Program-made: the position numbers and the translations under genes
Shown here: positions 25,401 to 33,228 of the stretch, one piece after another
Layout: the number at the start of each line of letters is the position of its first letter
How positions within the stretch are numbered: the stretch's first letter is position 1
Source of the DNA: Streptomyces griseoluteus
GTDB taxonomy: Bacteria; Actinomycetota; Actinomycetes; Streptomycetales; Streptomycetaceae
Direction of reading: 5' to 3'
Length of the DNA: 64,000 nt
NCBI GenBank assembly: GCA_000717735.1
Contig: JOBE01000008.1
Location: 62,001 to 126,000, forward strand
Notes under the pieces: model-generated
Told to the model about the DNA's origin: nothing
The model's input: the letters and a program-made list of their open reading frames with translations, nothing else
The model's database searches: none

Positions 25401-27588
25401 TGTGCCGCTGCTGAGCGACTCGAACTACCTCGCCGAGCACCAAACCGACCGACTGGTCCGCGCACGCCGACTTGAGGCATTTGTACCCGAATGATGTCTC
25501 TAGTACCGCCTCTACCGGAACGTCGGCCCACCGGGGACCGCGTGCTGCCGCGAACATCTGGAATTGCGAGCTCAGTTCGATGAACTTTCGGACAGGCCGA
25601 GCGTCCGGTGCTTGCAGTAGCCCCTCGCACGCAAGAATGGCGGCCGACAGCGCCCACCGAGGCGCTCCTGCCGCCTGCAGCAAATCGGTGGGGCTTGGAC
25701 CACGGACGAGAAGGATGGCGGTTGCGTACCGCCGGACTTCGTCATGTGCAAATTCCGGCTGATTCCGATACCGGCTCGGTGGTGCGAGCAAATGATCCCG
25801 ACGCAGCGCGTCGACTGCTGCAGCATCGATGCTTGCGCGAGGTCGACGGTCCTCGGGCAGCTTCATGGTCTCTGCGGCTACTGCGAGCAACGTCTGTTCA
25901 CGTGCCTCCGCCGAGCCGACGCCGGGCCGCCCATCGCCGCGAACAATCCGGCTCCACACCAGATCAAGACATTCCCACTCACCCAGTGAACTTTCCGGCT
26001 CCGCCCCGGTCCGAGCCAGAAGGTCGAGCACAACGGGCCTTCTCAGCAGCGAGTTCACAGGCAGGTCCCGCAGGACCTTACGCAAGAGCGGGAAGTGGTC
26101 CGAGACGACAGAGATGCCCTCATCGTCCAACGGCCGCATCTCGAAGGACGAAATGGACTTCGCGAACCCCGACTCCACCTGTTCTCGCACGAAACCCATT
26201 GCCACGTCAGAGGTCACCACGACGATGCCCACACCCGCCGCAGCCGCTGCCGACACCAGGTCACTCAACAGGCCGGAAGATCGCTCCAGGGCAGCATCAG
26301 CCGCATCGATGACCAGGACCCGAGAGGGTGCCGATGTCTCCGCGAGCACATCCTCCAGCGACATCCCGAGCGCAGCCCGCAACTCCAAGCTCGACTGCGG
26401 CAAGCCGCGGAAGTTCACCACCACCCCCTGGAACCCAACGGGGTCTGCGGCTTCCAACCCTTCGACGGCCGACAGCGTCAGCGCGCTCTTGCCAATGCCC
26501 GACTCGCCAGACACCAGCAGAGCCGAAACACGAGCACCTGCCTCGCGTAGGGCCCCGGTGAGTTGCTCGCGGCGGTCGTCGAACGAGATCTCGACCGGTC
26601 CTCCAGATGCCTCATCACCGATCGTGGTCCGCACACGGGCAACAGCCAGCTTGCGTTGTTCGGCGAGCACCGACCACGCGTGCCGACTTCGCGTCGCGGC
26701 CGAGTCCAGGAGCACGTGAATGTCACGGCGAAGCACCTTGAGGTCCACCACGGCGCCCGCCGCGTCGTAGCGGGTTGCCTCGACCTCGAGCCGGTTCCGG
26801 ACCCCCACTCCGTCGGTGGCAGCTGAGGCCACGCCGTCCAGCGACGTTGCAACTGCCGCGCGGTCACCTTCGTCCGGGCTTTGGACAGCAAAACCGAGGA
26901 TGTGCAGCCGGCCGAGCAGCCGCCATGCCAGCCGCAGGATCTCTTTCGGTACTGTGCCGTCTTCGACGACTTTCTCGACCATCTTCAGAAAATGCCTCTG
27001 CCGCTCACGCACCGGCTTCGACCATCGGCCGTCGACGGCCATGGACGCTTGGAACGACTCCTGGTCGGCATGAGCCCGCGCGATATCGCAGAGCGTTGCG
27101 AGATGGTCCCACTGATTGGACCGGCCGGCAGTTGCGACAGCAACCTGGTGAGTGTCTGTGTCAAACCTTTCGACTTCGGAAAGCAGCGACCCGACGAGCT
27201 TCACCGTCTCGTCATGGCTCGGGACGAAATCCGGCGTCGCGCGGCATGCCACGGCGAGGGTAACCTCGCCCGACTCATCGCCACACTCCACAAGAAGGTC
27301 ATCCACCGGATGCGCCGGACCAGTTTGGAATGAGACCCTCCGAACCGGCAGCTCAGATGTCTCCGCCCGTCGTGCGCTGGTCAACATGCCGGCGAGATAG
27401 ACGGCCGCGACGCGGTGCGCGAACGAAACGCCTCCACCTCCGGTGGCGTAGGTGCTCGATCCTCGCTCAGTCTTGCCGGTCGCGGCGGTGACGCCCACGC
27501 CGTTCGCATCCTGGGGAACAGTGGCGGATCCGGATGTCGTCTCGCCCTCGGACCGAGCAGCAGCATCCGGTGCAACAGACTCGTTCAT
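22486..27588 (-). CDS. Giant STAND-type NTPase, predicted defence protein
   Basis: A 1700-residue single-gene cargo of module B. After ~50 disordered residues, residues ~55-170 (VSFAHRVAAVYLAGML, a VDDLLVEC segment, TLAVACRA) resemble the start of Cap4/DUF4297-type or Mrr-like nuclease domains. The expected catalytic lysine of the final strand is not evident, so this domain may be inactive or only structural. A P-loop NTPase follows, with Walker A LLVSGESGIGKSAL near residue 360 and Walker B VLVIDAADA near 424, and then ~1100 mostly helical residues as a sensor. This effector-STAND-sensor layout matches Avs-like antiphage NTPases. The DNA is less GC-rich than the chromosome. The ATG at 27588 is the first plausible start. 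Family membership is inference. Confidence 0.65.
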   Translation of the reverse strand: MNESVAPDAAARSEGETTSGSATVPQDANGVGVTAATGKTERGSSTYATGGGGVSFAHRVAAVYLAGMLTSARRAETSELPVRRVSFQTGPAHPVDDLLVECGDESGEVTLAVACRATPDFVPSHDETVKLVGSLLSEVERFDTDTHQVAVATAGRSNQWDHLATLCDIARAHADQESFQASMAVDGRWSKPVRERQRHFLKMVEKVVEDGTVPKEILRLAWRLLGRLHILGFAVQSPDEGDRAAVATSLDGVASAATDGVGVRNRLEVEATRYDAAGAVVDLKVLRRDIHVLLDSAATRSRHAWSVLAEQRKLAVARVRTTIGDEASGGPVEISFDDRREQLTGALREAGARVSALLVSGESGIGKSALTLSAVEGLEAADPVGFQGVVVNFRGLPQSSLELRAALGMSLEDVLAETSAPSRVLVIDAADAALERSSGLLSDLVSAAAAAGVGIVVVTSDVAMGFVREQVESGFAKSISSFEMRPLDDEGISVVSDHFPLLRKVLRDLPVNSLLRRPVVLDLLARTGAEPESSLGEWECLDLVWSRIVRGDGRPGVGSAEAREQTLLAVAAETMKLPEDRRPRASIDAAAVDALRRDHLLAPPSRYRNQPEFAHDEVRRYATAILLVRGPSPTDLLQAAGAPRWALSAAILACEGLLQAPDARPVRKFIELSSQFQMFAAARGPRWADVPVEAVLETSFGYKCLKSACADQSVGLVLGEVVRVAQQRHKVNGLVDRLVAKPVVQLLLDHKEPWNVSKESFELLADWLQSLSLADVPAGNELRIRLRDRLLAYWNSFSPRKIDGEALPGGMPQRRRRRRELDYHLTKREFVETLALLGPDIDDAAEECLRAIADDAPASLAPAADSPLSARALAQKNPELLATLMSAYYINDEPSWHRDEGVRGHQGLWTGFGPPFFQYYFGGFWQLFQAAPLPTSVRVLNDILNSGARARVATLSRLSSPDAFAGPVRARNESVDVDPESREGEDRGAVLNLDGTARLYVGDSHVWSWYRGTSVGPYSAMSALQAMERLADTWLSQGVSPRLVVEKLLKGCENLAIPGMLFGLLVRHIEKVGTELDLFLAEPIVWELEFGRRASEYVGLRAATEGLANLERRQWTPREVAVWLMVNGGQERARALKQVADKLVENGDRLSISQERTKNWAASLDPEQYRVKRHGDEVYIEVEPPLELQAAQEAHEAHQEVVQTSLRLQNRYWGSAKHDAEYGPPSSEEIAADLAAGRALIEVDEDLMPNRPVDAVAHVVRAAVERAAAGDLEALGCEAQFAAEFVLGIASLFQDAENQVHEDQYFDLSADRAVARALPAFLTPALAAPLEAAGSSAEDVAQAGLAMADKASLETRLYLARGCDVVWDSPCHFDPCIHRTALHWMLETARGAEIGPWDQDGQSRSKARITGDVVQRLQELPGDSVDIAVLDAAVRGLGAASSAEHCCTDDAMTLLAAFLDVERRAMVTQENEGWSADDRGMHTLVAARALLEGFAKNRDAGPLLDHLDVLRADAQLMSHFLHGLAAAGAENERLAEAARGVWPSLLRHALGYLSDTPSSYRDHHWGDWAAAALLPSPLSWTQGMYNEVAGEPIDWVRAEDFVELIDDWLPAARGEAMPLDALIRILRKLPKETQATRGVYWVSDLCIQEGRVTVKWSRLSDDWLKEIRRTAEEIDELDSWQMLVDSLVVAGNKRLAPYSR

Positions 27589-27668
27589 GCGTTCCTCGGT
27601 GGCATCGTGCTGTCAGTGGCCGCACTGCTCACCGTAGCGGTGCGCCGAGAGCCGTGAAGTGATATCGC

Positions 27669-27797
27669 GCCAGTCCGCACACAGTCCGCAGGACACCAGG
27701 CCAAGACCATCGCACTCCATCGCCACCCATCACCAAAAGGCCAGGTCAGCGACCTGCGGTGCCCATCCCCGCAGGTCACCGACCCACCCCATTACTA
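27669..27797. repeat. Right arm of the element
   Basis: This arm is similar to 21833-21955: both contain CGCACACAGTCCGCA near the start and GGTCACCGACCC next to the att core. The doubled CAGTCCGCA words look like arm-type integrase binding sites. Confidence 0.55.
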
Positions 27798-27812
27798 GGA
27801 GACGAAGAAGGC
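27798..27812. repeat. attR core of the integrated element
   Basis: An exact copy of the 15-nt core at 7083-7097. The bases that follow (CTGA) restore the ancestral sodN ending GCC TGA, and the sodN-type terminator comes 25 nt later. This shows that the right-hand sequence is the original downstream flank of sodN. Confidence 0.88.
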
Positions 27813-27837
27813 CTGACCTTCTCGTCCCCGGTGGATA

Positions 27838-27876
27838 CGACGGCCCGCCCGGTCACCCGGGCGGGCCGTCGGCCTT
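27838..27876. terminator. Ancestral sodN terminator, now detached
   Basis: A perfect 15-bp stem (27838-27852 with 27857-27871) has a 4-nt loop and is followed by a CCTTTTC tail. It lies between attR and the native convergent methyltransferase gene. It would have terminated both sodN and the methyltransferase before the element inserted; it now serves only the latter and the element edge. Confidence 0.88.
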
Positions 27877-27886
27877 TTCAAGCCAG

Positions 27887-28705
27887 TCACCGACGACAGA
27901 CGAGGATGCCCGCGCGGCTGGTGATCTCGAAGGCCCCGTGCCGGGAGATGTGTTCGGTCACCAGGGCCCGGGTCCGGTCGATCGTCGCGTCGAAGGGTGC
28001 GTCCTGTTGGTCCGCCCAGGCGCGGTACGAGGCCATGTGGGCGATGACGGGTTCGGGGTCGCGGACCGTGACGGTCGCGGGCAGTTCGACGACCACCACC
28101 CGGCTGAACTCCTCGCCGAGGAGGGCCGGAGCCCTCTCCAGGGTGAAGCGGGACCCGAGCGAGATCCGCGCCGGGCCACGATCGACGCCGAGGACGTCGC
28201 CGGCGGCCCGCTGCCACAGCTCGTCGAGCTCGGCCTTGTCGCGGTCGCTGTTGGTGGAGGCCACGACCACCCCGTCGCGAGTCACGACCCGGGCCAGCTC
28301 CCTGACCGCCTGGGGGATGTCGGGCACGTGGTAGAGCATGTGGAGCGCGAGAGCGCCGTCGACGCTCCCCGCCGCCAGCGGCAGCCTCGTGGCGTCCGCC
28401 ACGGCGACCGGCCCGGGGACGTGGGCGAGGATGCCGGGAGCGATGTCGAGGCCGAGCAGGGACAGGTCCGGACGGTCCTGGCGGAGCCGTCGGAGGAACG
28501 TGCCGTTGCCGCAGCCGATGTCGACGACCCGGCCGCGTACGTCGCTCAGCCGCTCGGCGACGAGGCCGGGTAAGTCGTACCGGGGCGTCTGCCACCGGTA
28601 GAGCGACTGCCGGGCCGCAAGGTCCCGGTCTCCGTTGTACGCGCTCCCCGCCAGGCGGGCCCGGTCGGTGACGGCGGCGTCATGGGCGGCGGACAGATCG
28701 GTCAT
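27887..28705 (-). CDS. SAM-dependent methyltransferase, chromosomal copy
   Basis: A 272-residue class I methyltransferase closely similar to the element copy at 15889. Motif I is VVDIGCGNGTF, followed by LLGLDIAPGI and LALHMLYHVPDIPQAV. It is the first chromosomal gene beyond attR, convergent with the ancestral sodN. The start is ATG at 28705. The start codon overlaps the stop of a truncated regulator reading frame, preserving the ATGA coupling seen in the element cassette. Function is unknown; the partner regulator, HATPase, aaRS-like and ASCH genes are missing here. Confidence 0.85.
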   Translation of the reverse strand: MTDLSAAHDAAVTDRARLAGSAYNGDRDLAARQSLYRWQTPRYDLPGLVAERLSDVRGRVVDIGCGNGTFLRRLRQDRPDLSLLGLDIAPGILAHVPGPVAVADATRLPLAAGSVDGALALHMLYHVPDIPQAVRELARVVTRDGVVVASTNSDRDKAELDELWQRAAGDVLGVDRGPARISLGSRFTLERAPALLGEEFSRVVVVELPATVTVRDPEPVIAHMASYRAWADQQDAPFDATIDRTRALVTEHISRHGAFEITSRAGILVCRR

Positions 28706-28804
28706 GTCGGCAACTCCGAAGGGTCGGCAGCGGGCAGGAACGCACGGACGGCCTTGTACTGGAGTCGTTCACGCAGACGCACCGCCTGCGCGGAACCACC
28801 GTAC
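28702..28804 (-). pseudogene. 3' remnant of the Xre/TPR regulator gene
   Basis: The last 34 codons read YGGSAQAVRLRERLQYKAVR, then end in SELPT before a stop. This is collinear with the C-terminus of the element regulator (YGGAAQAVHLRERLQHTAVR, then PELPT). The homology stops abruptly at the pentapeptide gene's 3' end. The chromosomal regulator and the divergent genes beyond it were evidently deleted or replaced. Confidence 0.8.
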
Positions 28805-29905
28805 TCACCGCTTGCGGAAGGACGGGGGCAGACCGCGGGTTCCGTCGAGGACGGCGCCGTCCAGTGCGGTGCCCTTGAGGTCGGCGTCCGTGAGGTCGGC
28901 GTCGGTCAAATCTGCTCCCCTCAGATCCGCTTCCGCCAGATCCACGCCGGAGAGGTCGGCGCGGGTGAGGTCGGCGTCCCTCAGCAAGGCACAGCGGCCC
29001 TCGCTTGTCCCTTCCTCGCCGTCGACCGGCTGCAGGAAGACGTCCGAGCAGAACGACGCCTTCCTGAGGTCAGCGCCGGGAAGGGACGCTCCCGTCAGGT
29101 CCGCTCCCGAGAAGTCGGTTCCCGTCACGTCGGCGCACTGCCCGGTGTCGAAGCAGAACTGGACGCTCGAGAGGTCGGAGCCGTCGAAGACCGTGTCGCG
29201 CAACCGCGCGCGGTCGAGGGACGCCTCACCGAGGTCCGCGGACAGCATCTCGACGCCACTGAGATCGGCCCGGTCCAGCGAGGCGCCCCGGAGGTCGGCC
29301 CCGCTGAGGTCCGCCCCTCGCAGGTCCGAGCCCGTGAGGACCGCCCCGCGCAGGTGGATGGCGCGTTCCCTGTGCGCCGGGTGGGAGGGGGCCCAACCCC
29401 GCAGGTTGACGCCGCTCAGCACCACCGAGAGGCCCTGGTCGTGTTCGGGGCGTCGCCGTACGAGCACGTTCATGGCGGCACTCGCGTCGACGGACGGCAC
29501 GGACGTGGCGGTGCCGGACGTCACCGGGGCGTGCCGCCGGACGTACGCGGAGAGCACGGACACCACACTGCCCTGGTCCGGTGGCGAGTCGTTCATGATG
29601 CGCTCGAGCGCATAGACACCGCCCAGCCGCACGTCGACGGAGTCGGAGCCCAGGTGTCCGATCGCGGCGTTGAAGCGGGAGGTGATCTGCCCCTCCTCGA
29701 TGATCCGCAGTTCCTTGCCCGTCTGGTTCACCTGCAACCAGGTGAAGAGCAGAGCAGCCACGGCGGCCAGCCCCGGCAGGCTCAGGAGCAGCAGGGACAG
29801 CCGGGAGGCGGAGCCGCCGGTCCCGTCGCGCCCCTGACCGCGGCGCCGAGCGGTGCGCCGCCGCAGGATGTGGTGGAGTCGTCCGGTTCTCGGCCTCTCG
29901 GTCAT
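28805..29905 (-). CDS. Membrane-anchored pentapeptide-repeat protein
   Basis: A protein of about 366 residues. A basic N-terminus (RRRTARRRGQ) is followed by one hydrophobic helix (LSLLLLSLPGLAAVAALLFTW), a charged linker, and two blocks of A(D/N)LXX repeats (for example DLRGADLSGADLRGASL). The repeats predict a right-handed quadrilateral beta-helix. A longer GTG start at 29950 is possible; the ATG at 29905 has GAGGAG directly adjacent, so the start is uncertain. Pentapeptide proteins can mimic DNA (gyrase protection) or act as scaffolds; the role here is unknown. Its 3' end abuts the regulator remnant, at the deletion boundary. Confidence 0.8.
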   Translation of the reverse strand: MTERPRTGRLHHILRRRTARRRGQGRDGTGGSASRLSLLLLSLPGLAAVAALLFTWLQVNQTGKELRIIEEGQITSRFNAAIGHLGSDSVDVRLGGVYALERIMNDSPPDQGSVVSVLSAYVRRHAPVTSGTATSVPSVDASAAMNVLVRRRPEHDQGLSVVLSGVNLRGWAPSHPAHRERAIHLRGAVLTGSDLRGADLSGADLRGASLDRADLSGVEMLSADLGEASLDRARLRDTVFDGSDLSSVQFCFDTGQCADVTGTDFSGADLTGASLPGADLRKASFCSDVFLQPVDGEEGTSEGRCALLRDADLTRADLSGVDLAEADLRGADLTDADLTDADLKGTALDGAVLDGTRGLPPSFRKR

Positions 29906-29987
29906 CTCCTCATTGGCCCACGCACCACCGGCGACGACCCGGCACCACACCGAGGCCCCTCACCCTCCGGAGGCTCCGCCCACACGA

Positions 29988-30500
29988 TCAGGGGGCGGTG
30001 GCCGGGGCCACGTGGAGGCTGTAGCGGCGCTTCTCCTTGGAGGCGGCGCCCAGGCGGTCGTAGAAGCGGATCGCGTTCTCGTTCCACGCCGGGGTCTGCC
30101 ATTGGATCTCTGAGAGGCCCAGGACACGGGCCTCGGCCGTGACCGCGGCCATCAGGAGGGGACCCAGGCCGTGGCCACGGGAGGTCTCCGTGAGGTAAAG
30201 GCAGTCCATGTGGAGGTACTCCGTGCCGTCCCAGGTGGAGAGTTCCGGGGCGCAGGTGGCGTAGCCCGCCAGGGTGCCGTCGGGGAGGGTCGCGACCAGG
30301 CAGCGGAGGCGGGGCCGTTCGGGGCCGAAGAGGAGGCGGGTCAGGCGGTCCGCGAGGCCCGGGGCCGGGGGTGACGCCTTCTCGTACGCCGCGTGCTCGG
30401 CGATGAGTTCGACGACCCGGGTCATGTCCTCGGGGCGCGCGTGACGTACCACTGACCGGGCGGCGCCCCTCGGTTCGTCCCCTACCTCGCGTTCGTTCAT
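29988..30500 (-). CDS. GNAT-family N-acetyltransferase
   Basis: A 170-residue acetyl-CoA-dependent acetyltransferase similar to diamine/spermidine-type GNATs. The domain begins VRHARPEDMTRVVELIAEHA. The acetyl-CoA loop is RGHGLGPLLM near residue 108, and the C-terminal NAIRFYDRLGA is typical. The ATG at 30500 overlaps the LysR stop (ATGA), so it is translated with the regulator. The substrate is not known; polyamines or small amines are plausible for this subfamily. Confidence 0.85.
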   Translation of the reverse strand: MNEREVGDEPRGAARSVVRHARPEDMTRVVELIAEHAAYEKASPPAPGLADRLTRLLFGPERPRLRCLVATLPDGTLAGYATCAPELSTWDGTEYLHMDCLYLTETSRGHGLGPLLMAAVTAEARVLGLSEIQWQTPAWNENAIRFYDRLGAASKEKRRYSLHVAPATAP

Positions 30501-31465
30501 GCCGTCATCATGCACGGTCCCACCGACAGCGCCGCCGCGGTGCCCTGGCGGTGGAGCCACTCCCGGTACGGGGCCGCCCGCAGGGCCACCTCCCGGTAGG
30601 CCGTGGCGAGTTCCGCGTACAGGGCGTCCAGGGGTGCCCCGGGCCGCGCGTACAGGAGCAGCCGGACCGCCAGGGGGTCGCCGCGCAGGGGGCGTACGGC
30701 CATGTCCTCGCGCGGGACCGAGGTGGGCTGGCAGGGCGCCACGGCCTCGCCGAGGACGATGAGGGAGGCAGCCGTGTGGTAGTCGCCGTGCAGCAGGGGC
30801 GGGTCGATGCCGGCGGCGGCCAGGACGCGGCGGAGGCCGTCCCATTCGCCGTCCACGGTCGGGTCGACCATCCAGTGGTCCCCGGCCAGGTCGGCGAGGT
30901 CGACCACGGGCCTGCCGGCCGCCGGGTGGTCGCGGGCCATCGAGACGAACTGCGGTTCGCGGGCGACCAGGACCCGTCGCTCCAAGCCTTCGGGAACCCG
31001 TAAGGGACAGCCCTCCACCTCGTGCACGAAGGCCACGTCGAGCCGGCCCGCGGCGACGGTGCGCAGCAGTGCGTTCGCGGAGACGTCCATCCGGAGGGCG
31101 ATGTCGGTGCCGGGCAGCCGCTGGCGCAGCCGGCGGAGCCAGCCCGGCAGGGCCCGGCTCGCGGTGGAGCCGACGCGGAGCCCTGGTCCTTCGGTGCGGG
31201 CGGCCGCGGCGCGGGTCTCGGTGACGAGTGCGGCCATGTCGGCGACGAGCGGGCGGGCCCGGCTGAGCAGCGAGCGGCCGAGTGGGGTGGGGCGGCAGCC
31301 GGTGCGGCCGCGGGAGAAGAGCTCGGCGCCCAGGGAGTTCTCGATGCGGCGCAGCTGGGTGGTCAGCGAGGGCTGGCTCATGCCCAGTTGGCGCGCCGCC
31401 TTGTGCAGGCTGCCCGTGTCCGCGATGGCGCAGAGCACGCGCAGGTGTCTGACCTCCAGCTCCAT
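30497..31465 (-). CDS. snpR: LysR-family regulator, SnpR-like
   Basis: A 322-residue LysR regulator with an N-terminal HTH ([23 protein letters not shown]) and a periplasmic-binding-like effector domain. It is divergent from the snapalysin gene, the known snpR-snpA arrangement in which the regulator activates the protease gene. ATG 31465 starts the canonical [11 protein letters not shown] helix; an in-frame start at 31519 would add 18 residues and is less likely. The stop overlaps the GNAT gene. Confidence 0.88.
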   Translation of the reverse strand: MELEVRHLRVLCAIADTGSLHKAARQLGMSQPSLTTQLRRIENSLGAELFSRGRTGCRPTPLGRSLLSRARPLVADMAALVTETRAAAARTEGPGLRVGSTASRALPGWLRRLRQRLPGTDIALRMDVSANALLRTVAAGRLDVAFVHEVEGCPLRVPEGLERRVLVAREPQFVSMARDHPAAGRPVVDLADLAGDHWMVDPTVDGEWDGLRRVLAAAGIDPPLLHGDYHTAASLIVLGEAVAPCQPTSVPREDMAVRPLRGDPLAVRLLLYARPGAPLDALYAELATAYREVALRAAPYREWLHRQGTAAALSVGPCMMTA

Positions 31466-31650
31466 GCCCCGAGGGTAGGGCGGCTCCCCGGGTCGCACCA
31501 GACGCCCGGAGACCGTCAATCGCCTGCGTATGCAAGGTAGTTGGGGCAGTTCAGCGCGATGATGTCGTGGGGTTATCGGCGGTTGACATCATCCCCGCGC
31601 GCCCCGCCTCCCCCGAGACTCTCTCCAGTCCCCTAGAGGAGGAGCCCCCC
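31466..31650. promoter_or_regulatory. snpR-snpA divergent promoter region
   Basis: This 185-bp region holds a TTGACA hexamer at about 31584 oriented towards snpA and AT-richer words near 31525-31545 (GCGTATGCAAGGTAG). The latter could contribute a T-N11-A LysR site. The exact operator cannot be fixed by eye. Confidence 0.35.
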
Positions 31651-32295
31651 ATGCGTCACCCCAAGGTCCTCACCTCCGTCCTGACCGCCACCCTCGGTCT
31701 CGGTCTCGCCGTCTCGCTCGGTACGGCGCCGGCGGCGGCCGTGAGCACCGACCGCCAGGTGAACGCCGCCGTGGCGTACGCCGGTTCGGCCGAGGAGGCG
31801 AAGGCCAATCAGGCCTTCTTCGAGGCCGTCGTGAAGTCGGTCGCGAAGAAGCGGGCCGCCAACCCCGGCGCGCTGGCCGTCACCGTCGTCTACAGCGCCG
31901 CCAACGCGCCGACCTTCCGCACCCAGATCGCCCGCTCCACCCAGATATGGAACAGCTCGGTGGTGAACGTCCGGCTCGTCGAGGGCAGCAACCCCGACTT
32001 CCGCTACTACGAGGGCAACGACTCCCGTGGCTCGTACGCGAGCACCGACGGTCACGGCGGCGGCTACATCTTCCTCGACTACCGGCAGAACCAGCAGTAC
32101 AACTCCACCCGGGTGACCGCCCATGAGACCGGGCACGTCCTGGGGCTTCCGGACCACTACAGCGGTCCGTGCAGCGAGCTGATGTCGGGCGGCGGGCCCG
32201 GCACGTCCTGCCAGAACGCCCAGCCGAACAGCCAGGAGCGTTCCCGCGTCGACCAGCTGTGGCGCTACGGTCTCGCGTCCGCCTTCAAGAGCTGA
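31651..32295 (+). CDS. snpA: Snapalysin, secreted small zinc metalloprotease (M7)
   Basis: A 214-residue secreted protease. A Sec signal peptide (basic start, hydrophobic core, AxA-like end near residue 29) and a propeptide precede the mature ~130-residue domain. The metzincin-type zinc motif [13 protein letters not shown] lies near residue 156, followed by a downstream disulfide-candidate cysteine pair. The ATG at 31651 follows a GAGGAGGA ribosome-binding site. It is controlled by the divergent LysR gene by analogy with known loci. It digests milk and other proteins extracellularly. Confidence 0.95.
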   Translation: MRHPKVLTSVLTATLGLGLAVSLGTAPAAAVSTDRQVNAAVAYAGSAEEAKANQAFFEAVVKSVAKKRAANPGALAVTVVYSAANAPTFRTQIARSTQIWNSSVVNVRLVEGSNPDFRYYEGNDSRGSYASTDGHGGGYIFLDYRQNQQYNSTRVTAHETGHVLGLPDHYSGPCSELMSGGGPGTSCQNAQPNSQERSRVDQLWRYGLASAFKS

Positions 32296-32380
32296 GGAGC
32301 GGCCGGAGCCGAGCGTTCGTCGGAGCCGAGCGGCCGGAGCCGGGCCGGTCGGAGCCGAGCGGCCGGCCCGTGAGACACGG

Positions 32381-32407
32381 CGGCGGCGCCCCCTCGGGGC
32401 GCCGCCG
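32381..32407. terminator. Terminator after snpA
   Basis: A 12-bp perfect GC stem (32381-32392 with 32396-32407) has a 3-nt loop. It lies 85 nt past the snpA stop, after a short stretch with repeated CGGAGCCGAGCG words. It can also act on the convergent DUF6304-like gene. Confidence 0.7.
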
Positions 32408-32448
32408 TCCTCGTTCCCGGAAGCCGATCGCGGCCGCCGTCCTCGTTC

Positions 32449-32868
32449 TCAGGCCGTCTGGAGCAGGCGGCGGGCGAAGTCCGCGCCCGGCGGGAGCTGC
32501 CGCCGGACCCGCTCAAGAGCCCCGTCGAAGTCACCTCCGGCGACGCACGATTCGAAGGCGGCGCCGCCGTAGTGCAGCGTCAGGCTGAGGTCCGCGCGCT
32601 CGCCGAGCGTCAGCAGGCAGCCCAGGGTGGCCGGCTGGGTGGCGCCGTCCACGACGACCGGGAGCGGCAGGTCCCACTCCAGGACGCAGCCGGTGAGGGC
32701 TTGCCCGCCCTCGTCGGCGGCGCTGAGCGCGGCGAAGCTCTCGCCCGTGTACTCGATCCCCCTGATCCGGGTGGCGACGTGCCGCCCGTCGGCCGTGATG
32801 ACGATCGCTTCCGCGCCGCTGCGGTCCCGGTACCAGCCGGTCCAGACTTCTGTCGACTCCGATGACAT
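32449..32868 (-). CDS. DUF6304-like hypothetical protein
   Basis: A 139-residue soluble protein opening VWTGWYRDRSGAEAIVITADG, with predicted beta-rich structure and a cysteine in the GCVLEWDLPLPV stretch. It resembles a small Streptomyces-restricted family I recall as DUF6304; the function is unknown. It is convergent with snpA. Confidence 0.65.
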   Translation of the reverse strand: MSSESTEVWTGWYRDRSGAEAIVITADGRHVATRIRGIEYTGESFAALSAADEGGQALTGCVLEWDLPLPVVVDGATQPATLGCLLTLGERADLSLTLHYGGAAFESCVAGGDFDGALERVRRQLPPGADFARRLLQTA

Positions 32869-32910
32869 GCGCGGACTGTAGCGGTATGACCGGCTCCTGC
32901 GCGCGTCCGG

Positions 32911-33150
32911 TCACCCAGAGGCCGGACTTCTCCCGATCTCGTCGTTCTTGCCGGTCACGTGCGTGCTCGGGGCTTCCGCGCTCTCGTGGGGCGGGCACTC
33001 GGGGTTGCGGCAGGGCTGCACCTCCCACTCCGGCACCCAGGCCCCGAGGACCTTGTGCCGGGTGGCCAGCGTGGCAAGCGGACGACCGCAGGCCGGGCAC
33101 TTGTGCTCGCTCAGGGGGTCCCGCGTCGTGTGATGCGCCTCGTCACCCAT
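32911..33150 (-). CDS. Small zinc-ribbon-like hypothetical protein
   Basis: A 79-residue protein with two cysteine pairs, KCPACG near residue 18 and PCRNPEC near residue 47, compatible with one zinc ribbon. The C-terminal half is low complexity. The start ATG lies close to the end of the reductase gene on the same strand. No function is known. Confidence 0.55.
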   Translation of the reverse strand: MGDEAHHTTRDPLSEHKCPACGRPLATLATRHKVLGAWVPEWEVQPCRNPECPPHESAEAPSTHVTGKNDEIGRSPASG

Positions 33151-33228
33151 ACGTCCAGGGTAGGACGCCCCGGGCGGGAGCGCGTCCCGCCGCTGACGCC
33201 GCCCCGTCCCCGACGCGCCGGCGTACGA

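Larger units (their letters stand above)
7083..27812. mobile_element. Composite integrative mobilizable element in sodN
   Basis: An approximately 20.7-kb island lies between perfect 15-bp direct repeats. It carries integrase, excisionase, two Xre-type regulators, a DUF3631 P-loop protein, MobC-like and relaxase genes, and cargo genes. No FtsK/TraB-type translocase, classical AICE RepSA/RepAM or type IV secretion gene is visible, so it fits an integrative mobilizable element rather than an actinomycete ICE. A third, imperfect att core at 21956-21970, preceded by a similar right-arm sequence, divides it into module A (7083-21970) and module B (about 22471-27797). Module B has no recombinase of its own. 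Confidence 0.8.
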
